Shown one piece after another: positions 51,032 to 58,625 of a stretch of 64,000 bases of DNA (its first letter is position 1; each line of letters begins with the position of its first letter). The notes beneath the pieces are model-generated. The model saw nothing but the letters and a program-made list of their open reading frames with translations. It did no database searches and had not been told where the DNA came from. Made by a program: the position numbers and the translations under genes. The stretch comes from Desulfobulbaceae bacterium (lineage in GTDB: Bacteria > Bacteroidota > Ignavibacteria > Kapaibacteriales > UBA2268): the NCBI GenBank assembly GCA_018335795.1, contig JAGXRP010000077.1:144285-208284 (forward strand). The letters run 5' to 3'.

Positions 51032-51062
51032 TTTTCTGTTAACTTTTTTATTCTTATATTTG
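51032..51062 (+). promoter_or_regulatory. Candidate promoter of the RNA polymerase omega-like gene
   Basis: TTTT (51032-51035), a 19-base spacer and TATATTTG (51055-51062), an exact TAnnTTTG element. It lies in the 132-base gap between divergent genes, 37 bases before the ATG. Confidence 0.5.
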
Positions 51063-51099
51063 TAGTTATCAAAATTTCAAATTTTTGGAGAAGTTGAAA

Positions 51100-51414
51100 A
51101 TGGAAAAATATGTAGTAAACCCGGTGCTTGTGAGAATGCAAGAGTCCGAAAAGGGTTCGATTTATCAGTCAATAGTAGCAATGGGTATGCGTGCACGCCA
51201 AATTAATGACTTTATCAAGTTCGAACTAAACGAAAGAATGGCAGATATTGTTCCGACTCAAGACGAATCTGAAGGAATCAACTTTGACCAACTTCATATC
51301 AGTCGCGAATTTGATAAATTCCCCAAGCCAACTTTCATCGCAATGAAAGAAATTTTCGAAAGGAAAATCACATACGAGATTCCCGAACCTGAAGAACTAA
51401 AACATAACAGATAA
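51100..51414 (+). CDS. rpoZ: RNA polymerase omega (Rpb6-like) subunit
   Basis: A 104-residue protein matching the Bacteroidota-type omega/Rpb6 subunit, which helps assemble RNA polymerase. The ATG at 51100 is chosen because GGAG lies nine bases before it; the longer frame begins with TTG. The Rpb6-like core SIYQSIVAMGMRARQINDFIKFELN is the recognisable signature. An acidic stretch with ITYEIPEPEE at the end is usual in this group. It is followed by a very strong terminator. The assignment rests on this short motif, so it is likely but not beyond doubt. Confidence 0.82.
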   Translation: MEKYVVNPVLVRMQESEKGSIYQSIVAMGMRARQINDFIKFELNERMADIVPTQDESEGINFDQLHISREFDKFPKPTFIAMKEIFERKITYEIPEPEELKHNR

Positions 51415-51437
51415 AAAAAAAAGAAACGACCTAATTA

Positions 51438-51476
51438 AACGCTTCCGAGAAAATTTTCGGGAGCGTTTTTTTTTTT
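51438..51476 (+). terminator. Strong intrinsic terminator after rpoZ
   Basis: An 11-bp stem with one wobble pair (51438-51448 with 51457-51467) runs into T residues at 51466-51476. It begins 23 bases after the stop of the omega-like gene. Confidence 0.95.
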
Positions 51477-51485
51477 AATTTCCCC

Positions 51486-51562
51486 AGATGGACTCCACCT
51501 TATATGTCAAATCACAGTTGTAAAATTACAAATGGACTCCACCTCGCAGGTGGAGTCCATCT
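51486..51562. repeat. Repeated 13-15-base element, direct and inverted
   Basis: AGATGGACTCCACCT at 51486-51500 recurs as ATGGACTCCACCT at 51532-51544. It then appears inverted as AGGTGGAGTCCATCT at 51548-51562. The last two make a perfect 13-bp hairpin with a CGC loop. This is a short repetitive palindromic element, not part of a gene. Confidence 0.9.
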
Positions 51563-51603
51563 GACATTAAAATCTTGAACACACCTGGCGAATGTATGTT
51601 GAC

Positions 51604-51633
51604 TATAGGGACACGGCGCGCTGTGTCCCTATA
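51604..51633. repeat. Palindrome with GGGACA arms, copy 1
   Basis: Perfect 11-bp arms TATAGGGACAC (51604-51614) and GTGTCCCTATA (51623-51633) surround eight bases of GC-rich loop. It shares its GGGACA/TGTCCC arms with the next palindrome. Confidence 0.9.
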
Positions 51634-51640
51634 ATAGCAA

Positions 51641-51665
51641 AGGGACAGAACGCTGTTCTGTCCCT
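51641..51665. repeat. Palindrome with GGGACA arms, copy 2
   Basis: Perfect 11-bp arms AGGGACAGAAC (51641-51651) and GTTCTGTCCCT (51655-51665) with a GCT loop. It is a variant of the 51604-51633 element, so both appear to belong to one repeat family. Confidence 0.9.
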
Positions 51666-51688
51666 ACAGAAAACAATCTGTTCCCTCA

Positions 51689-51707
51689 CCCTTCGACAGG
51701 CTCAGGG
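51689..51707. repeat. REP-like element CCCTTCGACAGGCTCAGGG
   Basis: A 19-base element with CCCT/AGGG ends. I recall this sequence and close variants as a dispersed repeat in many unrelated bacterial genomes; that is memory, not a search. It sits ten bases before the YfhO stop codon and completes a cluster of four palindromic units. Confidence 0.7.
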
Positions 51708-51716
51708 AGCGGGTAT

Positions 51717-54116
51717 TTAAGCCGTGGCTTTTGCAATCTTCTTACGATTAAACAAAATGAGTGCAATTAGCATCAAGGCTGAAAAACCGGAAATGAGTAA
51801 TGATATGCCCAGATTGCGTAATCCGTATTCGAGTTTGATTTCGTGATTGCCCTTGGGCAATTTGATTCCGATTAGTCCGTGGTTGACGATTATGATTTCA
51901 TGCGGCTTGCCGTCCACTTCCAATTTCCAACCTTTGTCGAAAGGTGTTGTGATCAAAACAATTTTATCGGTTGAAAGAGTGATTGTCCCTTCGATTAGCT
52001 TTTGAGTGAAATTTTTCATTTTCAGATGTTCACTGCCTATATCCTTTGAATAGTCCGCAATAACTTCCGGCGGATACAGTGCCATAGTGTCGCTGTGCTT
52101 CAATTCTTCATAATCGTAATAATTCTTTTTGAGCGAATCGGCAATTACAATAGCACGGAGTGTCATGACATCGGAATGAATTATCGGAAGTTTCGCAAAT
52201 TCGCTTTCGGTGATATACGCATGGTAGGAACTACCGAATGGCACAAAGTTTTTATACTCATATATTTTGATTTTATCCACGCTATCAACCAATTCCGCAC
52301 CAAAAGATTCATAGCCCTTCCATTCACTTTTGCAGAGCCGATAGCGCGTATTTGCCATGATTTGCAGATAATACCGATGTTTAAGCCCAATTGACCAACG
52401 AGTAGCAATTTCGTTTTTGGGGTCGAAAACTTTCATGCCTGCTAAAAAATTGACATAATATTTCTGGTTGAAGTTGTTATATGTCTCGGTGCCGAAATAA
52501 TTCTGAGCCATAGCATCCAGAAAACTCACATGTTTTGACCATGCCGAATGATAATCTTTATCAATTCGGAAAAATGATTTGTCGAGAGATTTGATTTTCG
52601 CAATCGCTTCTTTTGTATAATCAAAATATCCCGTTTTGCTTGTGTATTGTTCGATTGTCAGCAATCCTCGGTCGTTGATTGTCATATACGAAAAAACTGC
52701 CAATTCGAGCGTAATCAATCCAAGCAATGCTTTTGGCAAATGCTGAAGAATGGACTTTTCTTTCATCATAAAAAAAATAGCTACATATAATATGACAAAA
52801 GTCAAAACCAAAATCTGCATGCTTTCGTTGGCGATTACTTTAGACTCGAAATTGAACAATGCCATCGCAAGAATAACAACTGCACTAATGATGAGCGGCT
52901 TGAAGTCAGCTTTTTCGACGGTGAAAATAATGTCGAGAGATTTGATAGCATAAAAAGCTATGTAAAATGAAAAATAGAAGGAATATGTCCGGTAGTAATC
53001 CCCATTGAACAGCCAAAAAGCATAACGGAAATAGGGAAATAGTGAGCTAATCAGCCAAATACTGAAAATTATGATGAAGAAGATTTTCTGCCGTTTGGTG
53101 AGATATTTGAAAGTATGAGCCAACAAAAGCAACGAAAGCAAACCAACATATCCCATCGGACCTTCGAGATAGTTGATATAGCCTGTGTATTTATTACCTG
53201 CACCTGCCATATCTGATGACAAAAGCCGATATATAGTTGTTTGTAATTCTACGGTTGAAGCAATTTCGTAGAATGGCTTTTGGGATAAGGATTCCGTATA
53301 AGAAGCCTCGCCACTGACTCTGGGAGATTCCATTACCCGATTAAAATTTGCATAGAACAACACGAAACTAAGCCCTATTCCCAGCGCTCCGAGCAAAATG
53401 AATTTCCCGAAAATTAAAGAAAGCTCTTTGAAGCTTTTAGATTCGTCACCGATAATCCTGATTGTAAGATACAAAACAGCAAAAAGCGAAATCAGAAATA
53501 AATTGAAGGGCTGTTGTGCTGCAGTTAGAGCTACTGCAATCACAAAAGCCGTAACATTACGTTTTCTGATGAAACTTTCAATTCCGAATAGGAATAGAGC
53601 AAATTGCATTCCTTCGGCTGAGAAAAGATACCATGTGCCACCGAGAATCATGAAACCCGAAAAGGTTAGCAACAAACTCCCTACAATAGATGAAAATGCT
53701 GATAAATCGAGCAATCTGAAATAGCGGAAGAAAAAGTAGGCAGCGATGTATAATTTGAGAATAGCAATAAACAATATAACATAAGGAATTGCTTTCGGTT
53801 GGAAAAGGAAAAAAAGGATATGCATAGGGTTGCTAAATACTGCCGGAAACACATTCGAGCCCATACCTTCGGTGAAAGTCCAAGTGGGAATCCCGTGCAT
53901 CCCAAAATAAGTCACGTAGCCATAGAAATTCGGGAAAAATCCCGTAGCAGTATCACTCCCAATATCTGTATAGAGATAAAGAAAACTATTTGTGAGAAAA
54001 TTGAAAAAAATCACTACCACAATGAAAGTTACGGTTGCAAATAAATAACCGAGCGGCTTTTTTTCAAAAAAAGTAAATAACATAGTACTCGACTGTGGCT
54101 GAACGGTACTGTTCAT
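51717..54116 (-). CDS. YfhO family membrane protein
   Basis: A 799-residue polytopic protein with about 13 hydrophobic helices followed by a periplasmic C-terminal part. The end, PFDKGWKLEVDGKPHEIIIVNHGLIGIKLPKGNHEIKLEYG, then a final helix, is the typical YfhO tail. Bacterial YfhO proteins are thought to act in glycosylation of lipoteichoic acid or other surface glycans as GT-C-like enzymes. A GT2 enzyme is encoded just upstream with a four-base ATGA overlap, which fits transfer of a lipid-linked sugar to the surface. The exact glycan is unknown. Confidence 0.87.
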   Translation of the reverse strand: MNSTVQPQSSTMLFTFFEKKPLGYLFATVTFIVVVIFFNFLTNSFLYLYTDIGSDTATGFFPNFYGYVTYFGMHGIPTWTFTEGMGSNVFPAVFSNPMHILFFLFQPKAIPYVILFIAILKLYIAAYFFFRYFRLLDLSAFSSIVGSLLLTFSGFMILGGTWYLFSAEGMQFALFLFGIESFIRKRNVTAFVIAVALTAAQQPFNLFLISLFAVLYLTIRIIGDESKSFKELSLIFGKFILLGALGIGLSFVLFYANFNRVMESPRVSGEASYTESLSQKPFYEIASTVELQTTIYRLLSSDMAGAGNKYTGYINYLEGPMGYVGLLSLLLLAHTFKYLTKRQKIFFIIIFSIWLISSLFPYFRYAFWLFNGDYYRTYSFYFSFYIAFYAIKSLDIIFTVEKADFKPLIISAVVILAMALFNFESKVIANESMQILVLTFVILYVAIFFMMKEKSILQHLPKALLGLITLELAVFSYMTINDRGLLTIEQYTSKTGYFDYTKEAIAKIKSLDKSFFRIDKDYHSAWSKHVSFLDAMAQNYFGTETYNNFNQKYYVNFLAGMKVFDPKNEIATRWSIGLKHRYYLQIMANTRYRLCKSEWKGYESFGAELVDSVDKIKIYEYKNFVPFGSSYHAYITESEFAKLPIIHSDVMTLRAIVIADSLKKNYYDYEELKHSDTMALYPPEVIADYSKDIGSEHLKMKNFTQKLIEGTITLSTDKIVLITTPFDKGWKLEVDGKPHEIIIVNHGLIGIKLPKGNHEIKLEYGLRNLGISLLISGFSALMLIALILFNRKKIAKATA

Positions 54117-54961
54117 GCTTCCAACTCTTTATTTTTAACTATCAATTTATAAAAAAGCCAATACACAAATTTCTTAGGTAAAAATTGCAGAAACCAAGTG
54201 ATGTTAATCACAGTAATGTCTTTAAATGAAACTTGGTATCCATACTTTTTGATGGCATTCTTGCGTAATCTTACAGAGCGACGGATAATTTCTCTTTGTT
54301 TTGTGAAAATCAGATTGTCACCATGTATTCTATATTTGACCAAATATTCGGGAATATTTGCGAATTTAAAGATATTCATAGTTCTTATCATCAATTCTAA
54401 GTCCTCGGATGGGTCTTTTTTGCCTGTGTAAAAACCTACTTCGCGCATTTTATCGATTCGGGCAAATAAACAACTGTGTTGAATTGGTGTTCGGCTCCAT
54501 ATAGATTTTTTTATTACAGCATCATTTGTGGGGAATGTTTTATTGGCAATGACCCGTCCTTCCCTATCAATGATTTTACAAAACGCTCCGCAGATAGTAA
54601 TGTCGGGATTGGCTTCCATAAATTCGAGCTGTTTTTCGAGCCGAGTAGGCATACAGATATCATCGGAATCTATCCGAGCATAATATTTACCTTTGGCAAC
54701 TTCCAATCCAATATTACAAGAAATATTGACAAATTGGTTCGTTGCGTTTTGGATAACCTTAATACGTGAATCTGTTGCAGCGAATTTGTCGATAATTTCA
54801 CGGCTATTGTCAGTAGAAGCATCTTCGATAATGATTAACTCGAAGTCACGATAAGTTTGGTTGAGTACACTTTCAATAGCTTCGGCGATGTATTCGGCAC
54901 CGTTGTAATTAGGCATTAAAACTGAAATTAGTACATTTTCATTACTCAAATCAATCTCCAT
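54113..54961 (-). CDS. Glycosyltransferase family 2
   Basis: A 282-residue GT-A enzyme that transfers sugar from a nucleotide sugar. The start VLMPNYNGAEYIAEAIESVLNQTYRDFELIIIEDASTDNS and the metal site in KYYARIDSDDICMP (DSDD, the DxD position) are the family marks. A hydrophobic stretch near the C-terminus (VINITWFLQFLPKKFVYWLFYKLIV) may bind the membrane. It is coupled to the YfhO gene. A candidate promoter lies 21 bases upstream. Confidence 0.92.
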   Translation of the reverse strand: MEIDLSNENVLISVLMPNYNGAEYIAEAIESVLNQTYRDFELIIIEDASTDNSREIIDKFAATDSRIKVIQNATNQFVNISCNIGLEVAKGKYYARIDSDDICMPTRLEKQLEFMEANPDITICGAFCKIIDREGRVIANKTFPTNDAVIKKSIWSRTPIQHSCLFARIDKMREVGFYTGKKDPSEDLELMIRTMNIFKFANIPEYLVKYRIHGDNLIFTKQREIIRRSVRLRKNAIKKYGYQVSFKDITVINITWFLQFLPKKFVYWLFYKLIVKNKELEA

Positions 54962-54981
54962 GATTGTCAGAATTCTGTACC

Positions 54982-55012
54982 CAAATATAATGAGAAATTC
55001 TTATTGAGTAAA
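54982..55012 (-). promoter_or_regulatory. Candidate promoter of the glycosyltransferase-YfhO operon
   Basis: On the minus strand TTTA (55012-55009), a 19-base spacer and TATATTTG (54989-54982). The -7 element is exact. Transcription would start near 54975, leaving a leader of about 14 bases. Confidence 0.4.
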
Positions 55013-55127
55013 AAAAATTTTTTAGCTTTAAATAAATATTCGACAAGGATGCTCGAAATATAAGAATCAAAATCATTAAAACAGCTGATTCAGTAGAACA
55101 AATCAGAGTATTAGGCATCTTGGATTG

Positions 55128-55228
55128 TTAAGAATGTGTAAAAATCTAATTTTTTTTTCTTATTTTTGAAAATAGTTGCGAACATTTCGACCATTCATGT
55201 GTTATTAGTATTAAGGATGTGTAACAAT
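55128..55228. repeat. Imperfect direct repeat upstream of the VTC operon
   Basis: TTAAGAATGTGTAAAAAT (55128-55145) and TTAAGGATGTGTAACAAT (55211-55228) match at 16 of 18 positions with starts 83 bases apart, about eight helical turns. Both lie on the same strand, 60-160 bases before the VTC-domain start, so they could be binding sites for one regulator. Confidence 0.5.
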
Positions 55229-55287
55229 ATTTTGGAAAGTTTATATAAAAAATTACTTGTTGATTTTATTCACAAAGTAAGAAATAC

Positions 55288-56088
55288 ATGATGACTGATG
55301 CAGTCAGAAATGAAGTCCAAGAAGCTGTTCTGCCTTTTGAATCAATCTCGTTATTGGAGTTAGATTCACACAAGCTTTTAGACAGATTTGACACGAAATT
55401 TGTACTCCACACCGATGACCTAAACAAACTCATCACAAAGTTGCAAGATGATTATTCATCTCTGGAAATAGCCGATGAAAGAGTGTTTCAATACAAAACA
55501 CTATACTACGATACTGATGATAATATGCTTTATAACCTGCACCACAACGGCAAATTGAATCGCTCAAAAGTACGTGTAAGAGAGTATTCAAGCACAAGCA
55601 TAAAATATTTTGAAGTTAAATTCAAATCCAACAAACACAAAGTTTACAAAACCAGGCTTGCCGGTTCGCAAATTGACTCTGAACTAAATAACGATACAAT
55701 CAATCAAATACTCAAAAAGTACAATTTGCATGATAAGGATTTAAAGTCCAAATTGACCGTTACATACAATCGGATGACCTTTTTACATAAGGTTTTACCG
55801 GTTAAGATAACTGTAGATTGGGATTTGTATTTCAAAAACTGCATCAACGAGCGTGAATTATCCGAGCTGGTGATTGTTGAATTCAAAACAGCAAGACCAT
55901 CAGATGCCACAGAGTTCACCCTATTAATGAAAGAATTGCAAATACAAGAGTTGCGTGTAAGCAAATATTGTCTGGGCGTGATGCTATTAGACAGTCAAAT
56001 CAAACGCAACAGATTTAAACAAAAATTAATGTTCATCAACAAAATGTTAGGAGAAAGGAATGGAAGTGCCGAGTATTTTAGGGTTTGA
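55288..56088 (+). CDS. VTC-domain protein (polyphosphate polymerase-like)
   Basis: The 266 residues are a single VTC domain of the CYTH-like tunnel fold; the eukaryotic Vtc4 version makes polyphosphate from ATP. Features are DRFDTKFVLHTDD near residue 30, YYDTDDNMLYNLHHNGKLNRSKVRVREY and YFEVKFKSNKHK, which give the basic and acidic residues of the tunnel. No membrane helix is present, so it probably acts at the membrane protein DUF4956 encoded next to it, with a 29-base overlap. Two ATGs start the frame; no ribosome site is obvious. The substrate is inferred from family knowledge. Confidence 0.85.
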   Translation: MMTDAVRNEVQEAVLPFESISLLELDSHKLLDRFDTKFVLHTDDLNKLITKLQDDYSSLEIADERVFQYKTLYYDTDDNMLYNLHHNGKLNRSKVRVREYSSTSIKYFEVKFKSNKHKVYKTRLAGSQIDSELNNDTINQILKKYNLHDKDLKSKLTVTYNRMTFLHKVLPVKITVDWDLYFKNCINERELSELVIVEFKTARPSDATEFTLLMKELQIQELRVSKYCLGVMLLDSQIKRNRFKQKLMFINKMLGERNGSAEYFRV

Positions 56089-56695
56089 TTTATACAGCCC
56101 ACAAAATTATTTCGATTTTTTAGTAAGACTGACAATCAACCTCGTTGCCATTTTTATTTTGGGACGAAAGATTTATTTCAAATACAGACCTAATCGTGAT
56201 TATTTTTTCACTCTTCTGACATTCAACATTATTGTATTCTTTGTATGTTATTTGCTCAATAAAGTAGTATTAAGCCTCGGTTTCGCCTTTGGAATATTTG
56301 CAATTTTTTCAATTTTACGCTATCGAACACTAACGATACCGATTAAAGAAATGACCTATATATTTATAGCCATCAGCGTTGCAATAATCAATGCTTTGAG
56401 CGCAAATATTATAGGTTTGATAGAAATATTGGCTATTAATGCAGCTTTAGTGCTGATAGTATATTTACTGGAACCGGGCAGAATAAACAATGAGTTATTT
56501 AAAATCATTAGGTACGAGAAAATTGAACTTATCAAACCGGAAAATCACACTGCTTTATTGGAGGATTTGTCAAACAGGACCGGATTACAAATACATAAAG
56601 TTGACATCGGCAGAATTGATTTCTTACGAGATACAGCTCTCATTCGTGCTTATTATTTTCCATCAAATGGCGAGATAAGCAATGATTTTGAATAA
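56060..56695 (+). CDS. DUF4956 domain-containing membrane protein
   Basis: A 211-residue protein with four membrane helices in the first 135 residues and a soluble C-terminal tail. FGIFAIFSILRYRTLTIPIKEMTYIFIAISVAIINAL is the conserved core of DUF4956. It overlaps the VTC gene by 29 bases and the next gene by 14, so the three should be made together. GGAGAAAGGA just before the ATG is a strong ribosome site. In bacteria this family commonly sits beside VTC-domain genes and may be the channel or anchor for the polymerase. No biochemical role is known to me. Confidence 0.87.
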   Translation: MEVPSILGFDLYSPQNYFDFLVRLTINLVAIFILGRKIYFKYRPNRDYFFTLLTFNIIVFFVCYLLNKVVLSLGFAFGIFAIFSILRYRTLTIPIKEMTYIFIAISVAIINALSANIIGLIEILAINAALVLIVYLLEPGRINNELFKIIRYEKIELIKPENHTALLEDLSNRTGLQIHKVDIGRIDFLRDTALIRAYYFPSNGEISNDFE

Positions 56696-57377
56696 AGAGA
56701 AAATTTCAGCTCTTATTGTGTTTATAGTTATTCTCTACTCCAGCTCAAATGTCAAAGCAAAGGATAACGAGATGTGGACCGGTTACAAATGGCAGTTGCC
56801 GTTGACTGAAGAATTGAGTTTGCGGTTTGCAAATGAAGTAAGATTATTCAGGGATATAACGACAGTCAAACAACTACTCCAAGACATTGGAATCAGGTTC
56901 AATATTACCGATTACTTAGATGCTACTTTTTATTATAGATTAAGGATGAAACAGCATGACCCGACTGAGCAGCTGTTTTCCCCCTTTCACGAAATAAATT
57001 TCGCCTCTTCAATAGATTTTTCGTACGATGAAATTGACTTTTCGTATAGAGCGAGATACCAAAAAGAATTTCGCGATGATAAGAAATCTAATGATGAATA
57101 TTTCAGAAATAGAATTGTGGCACAAACAAAAATTACTAAACAACTTAGACCTTTTGTATTTAGCGAGCTTTTTTATAGATTGAATTATCACAAAGGCGAT
57201 AGGTTCAATGCGGTTCGCTTGGGTTTTGGCTTAGATTGGAAAATTGCGAAAACAGTTTCATTATCAGGTTCATATACTTACGAAGAAGAGTTTAACATCG
57301 AAGAGCCTGAACTGAGAAACATTTGGGGTCTGGAAATTAGTTTCGATATTGGGAAGGGTATTTCGGTACTTGATTGA
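56682..57377 (+). CDS. DUF2490 outer-membrane beta-barrel protein
   Basis: A signal peptide (to about residue 26) is followed by about 200 residues of alternating strands: WTGYKWQLPLTEELSLRFANEVRLFRD, DYLDATFYYRLRMKQHD, IDFSYRARYQKEFRD, RLGFGLDWKIAKTVSLSGSYTYEEEF. This is a typical DUF2490 barrel. It is the third gene of the VTC-DUF4956 set, so the operon has a cytoplasmic, an inner-membrane and an outer-membrane member. Its role is unknown. Confidence 0.82.
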   Translation: MILNKEKISALIVFIVILYSSSNVKAKDNEMWTGYKWQLPLTEELSLRFANEVRLFRDITTVKQLLQDIGIRFNITDYLDATFYYRLRMKQHDPTEQLFSPFHEINFASSIDFSYDEIDFSYRARYQKEFRDDKKSNDEYFRNRIVAQTKITKQLRPFVFSELFYRLNYHKGDRFNAVRLGFGLDWKIAKTVSLSGSYTYEEEFNIEEPELRNIWGLEISFDIGKGISVLD

Positions 57378-57447
57378 TAAATGTTTTTTTTACTTGAAAA
57401 ATTTTATTATTTTGGTAATAAATTAATCACTCACTAAGTAAAACATA

Positions 57448-57867
57448 ATGAAATACATAGTAATATTCGCTTTGATATTAGCCACAGCTTGTTCATCAAG
57501 CTACATTAACAAATCTGAAGACGATTTTGGTTGCAACTACTCTCGTGAACAGTTTATGAGCGAAACAACTTCATTCATGCTTCGCAATGGGTTTGATATT
57601 ATCAATCATGATTCGACAAGAGGAATACTTGAGGTGATGAAACCTGTCAGAATTGATAACCGTGAAGCTGAGCTTACTTTCAACTTCAATTTTAATCAAG
57701 TTGATAAAAAGGTTAGAGTTTTTTCTAAGTCTAAGATTTGGAATAAAGACTTGAGTACCGAAGAAGAATTCTACAATCTCAAGAAATACCGCCCTGAAAT
57801 CAAATCATACATGATGATTTTAGACAGTATCCATGTCAATTGCACAAAAGTTGCTTTCAAGAACTAA
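57448..57867 (+). CDS. Small lipoprotein of unknown function
   Basis: A 139-residue protein with lipobox LATAC (Cys15). The mature part has a compact alpha/beta pattern (FMLRNGFDIINHDSTRGILEVMKPVRIDNREAELTFNFNF) that I do not recognise; it looks somewhat like small periplasmic assembly lipoproteins. It lies 70 bases after the DUF2490 gene and may still be part of that transcript. Its stop overlaps the end of the convergent lipoprotein gene by four bases. Confidence 0.68.
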   Translation: MKYIVIFALILATACSSSYINKSEDDFGCNYSREQFMSETTSFMLRNGFDIINHDSTRGILEVMKPVRIDNREAELTFNFNFNQVDKKVRVFSKSKIWNKDLSTEEEFYNLKKYRPEIKSYMMILDSIHVNCTKVAFKN

Positions 57868-58625
57868 ATGCCGTTTCCCGATATTCCGATTTCATTATAA
57901 TAATACCAATTTTCGCCGGATTCAAATTCAACTTTGAATTTGATTTTGGAGTTGTGTAAACCTGATGTTGTCGGGTTGAATGTGATTTTTATATCCTCCG
58001 AATTAGATTGCGGATTGATATTAAGTGGTAAGTTAACCTCAGGTTCGTTGATATAATTGCCATTTTCATCTATTAGTTCAAATTCTGTAATTGTCGCAAC
58101 GACTGTAGAATTATTCCGAATTTGTAATAATTTGAGATTGAACTGATTAACTTGAGTATCATCAAAAGCTAAATCATTAGCATAAACATGAGCAACTCTT
58201 GCCGTAAATATTACTTTGGGATTTTTATGATTGGGATACATTAGAGTATCGTGATAATATCCTGATTCGGATGTTTGGAATCGAAGTGTAAAATCTTTTG
58301 TGTCGCCCGTTGTTAATTCCATTTCAAGAGTAAATGGAAAATATATTCCAATTAGGCTTGTTATACTGCGTAACTTCGGGAAATAAGCATCTAAGATTGT
58401 TACTTGTTGGTCAGTTATGTTTGACATAGTCAAATCAATTTCATAAACTTGATTTGGTCGTAAAACATCGGTATTTATTACACTTGGCGTGATAAGAAAA
58501 TTCGGAGGTACATCGTTAGGGTCATATTTCACTTTCTTATCTCTTGTGGCATCAACTGAAGCAGGGTCTTGACATGAAAACAAGAACGATAAAAAGAAAA
58601 GTAATATATACAATCTAACTATCAT
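57864..58625 (-). CDS. Lipoprotein with Ig-like domains, coupled to anti-sigma-like gene
   Basis: A 253-residue lipoprotein with lipobox FLFSC (Cys18). The mature part holds two beta-sandwich units of the choice-of-anchor D or ASPM-like kind, with LTMSNITDQQVTILDAYF and FNLKLLQIRNNSTVVATITEFELID, each closing with a phrase like ITFNPTTSG. Its start codon overlaps the anti-sigma stop in TAATG, so it is translationally coupled to the sigma operon. It may be the envelope partner or a ligand of the barrel part of the anti-sigma-like protein; that is inference from position. Confidence 0.75.
   Translation of the reverse strand: MIVRLYILLFFLSFLFSCQDPASVDATRDKKVKYDPNDVPPNFLITPSVINTDVLRPNQVYEIDLTMSNITDQQVTILDAYFPKLRSITSLIGIYFPFTLEMELTTGDTKDFTLRFQTSESGYYHDTLMYPNHKNPKVIFTARVAHVYANDLAFDDTQVNQFNLKLLQIRNNSTVVATITEFELIDENGNYINEPEVNLPLNINPQSNSEDIKITFNPTTSGLHNSKIKFKVEFESGENWYYYNEIGISGNGI

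Larger units (their letters stand above)
54962..55287. other. 326-base intergenic region between divergent operons
   Basis: No gene or structural RNA is visible. It holds the glycosyltransferase promoter candidate (54982-55012), long A and T tracts, an isolated TATTTTTG with no matching upstream element, and an 18-base direct repeat (55128-55145, 55211-55228) that probably serves the VTC-domain operon. Confidence 0.6.

Noticed and set aside
50968..51141. N-terminal extension of the MerR regulator
   Set aside because: The extra 58 residues are AT-driven and rich in Ile, Phe and Asn, overlap the promoter of rpoZ, and precede a methionine where the family begins.
51486..51707. CRISPR array
   Set aside because: The repeats are palindromes of different families with irregular spacing; there are no regular spacers and no cas genes.
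51486..51707. Remnant of a complete insertion sequence
   Set aside because: No transposase frame or terminal inverted repeats at a distance; only short palindromes are present.
55155..55165. TATTTTTG as a promoter for the VTC operon
   Set aside because: The -7 element fits, but no TTG or TTTG lies 18-21 bases upstream and the region is a T tract where such matches arise by chance.
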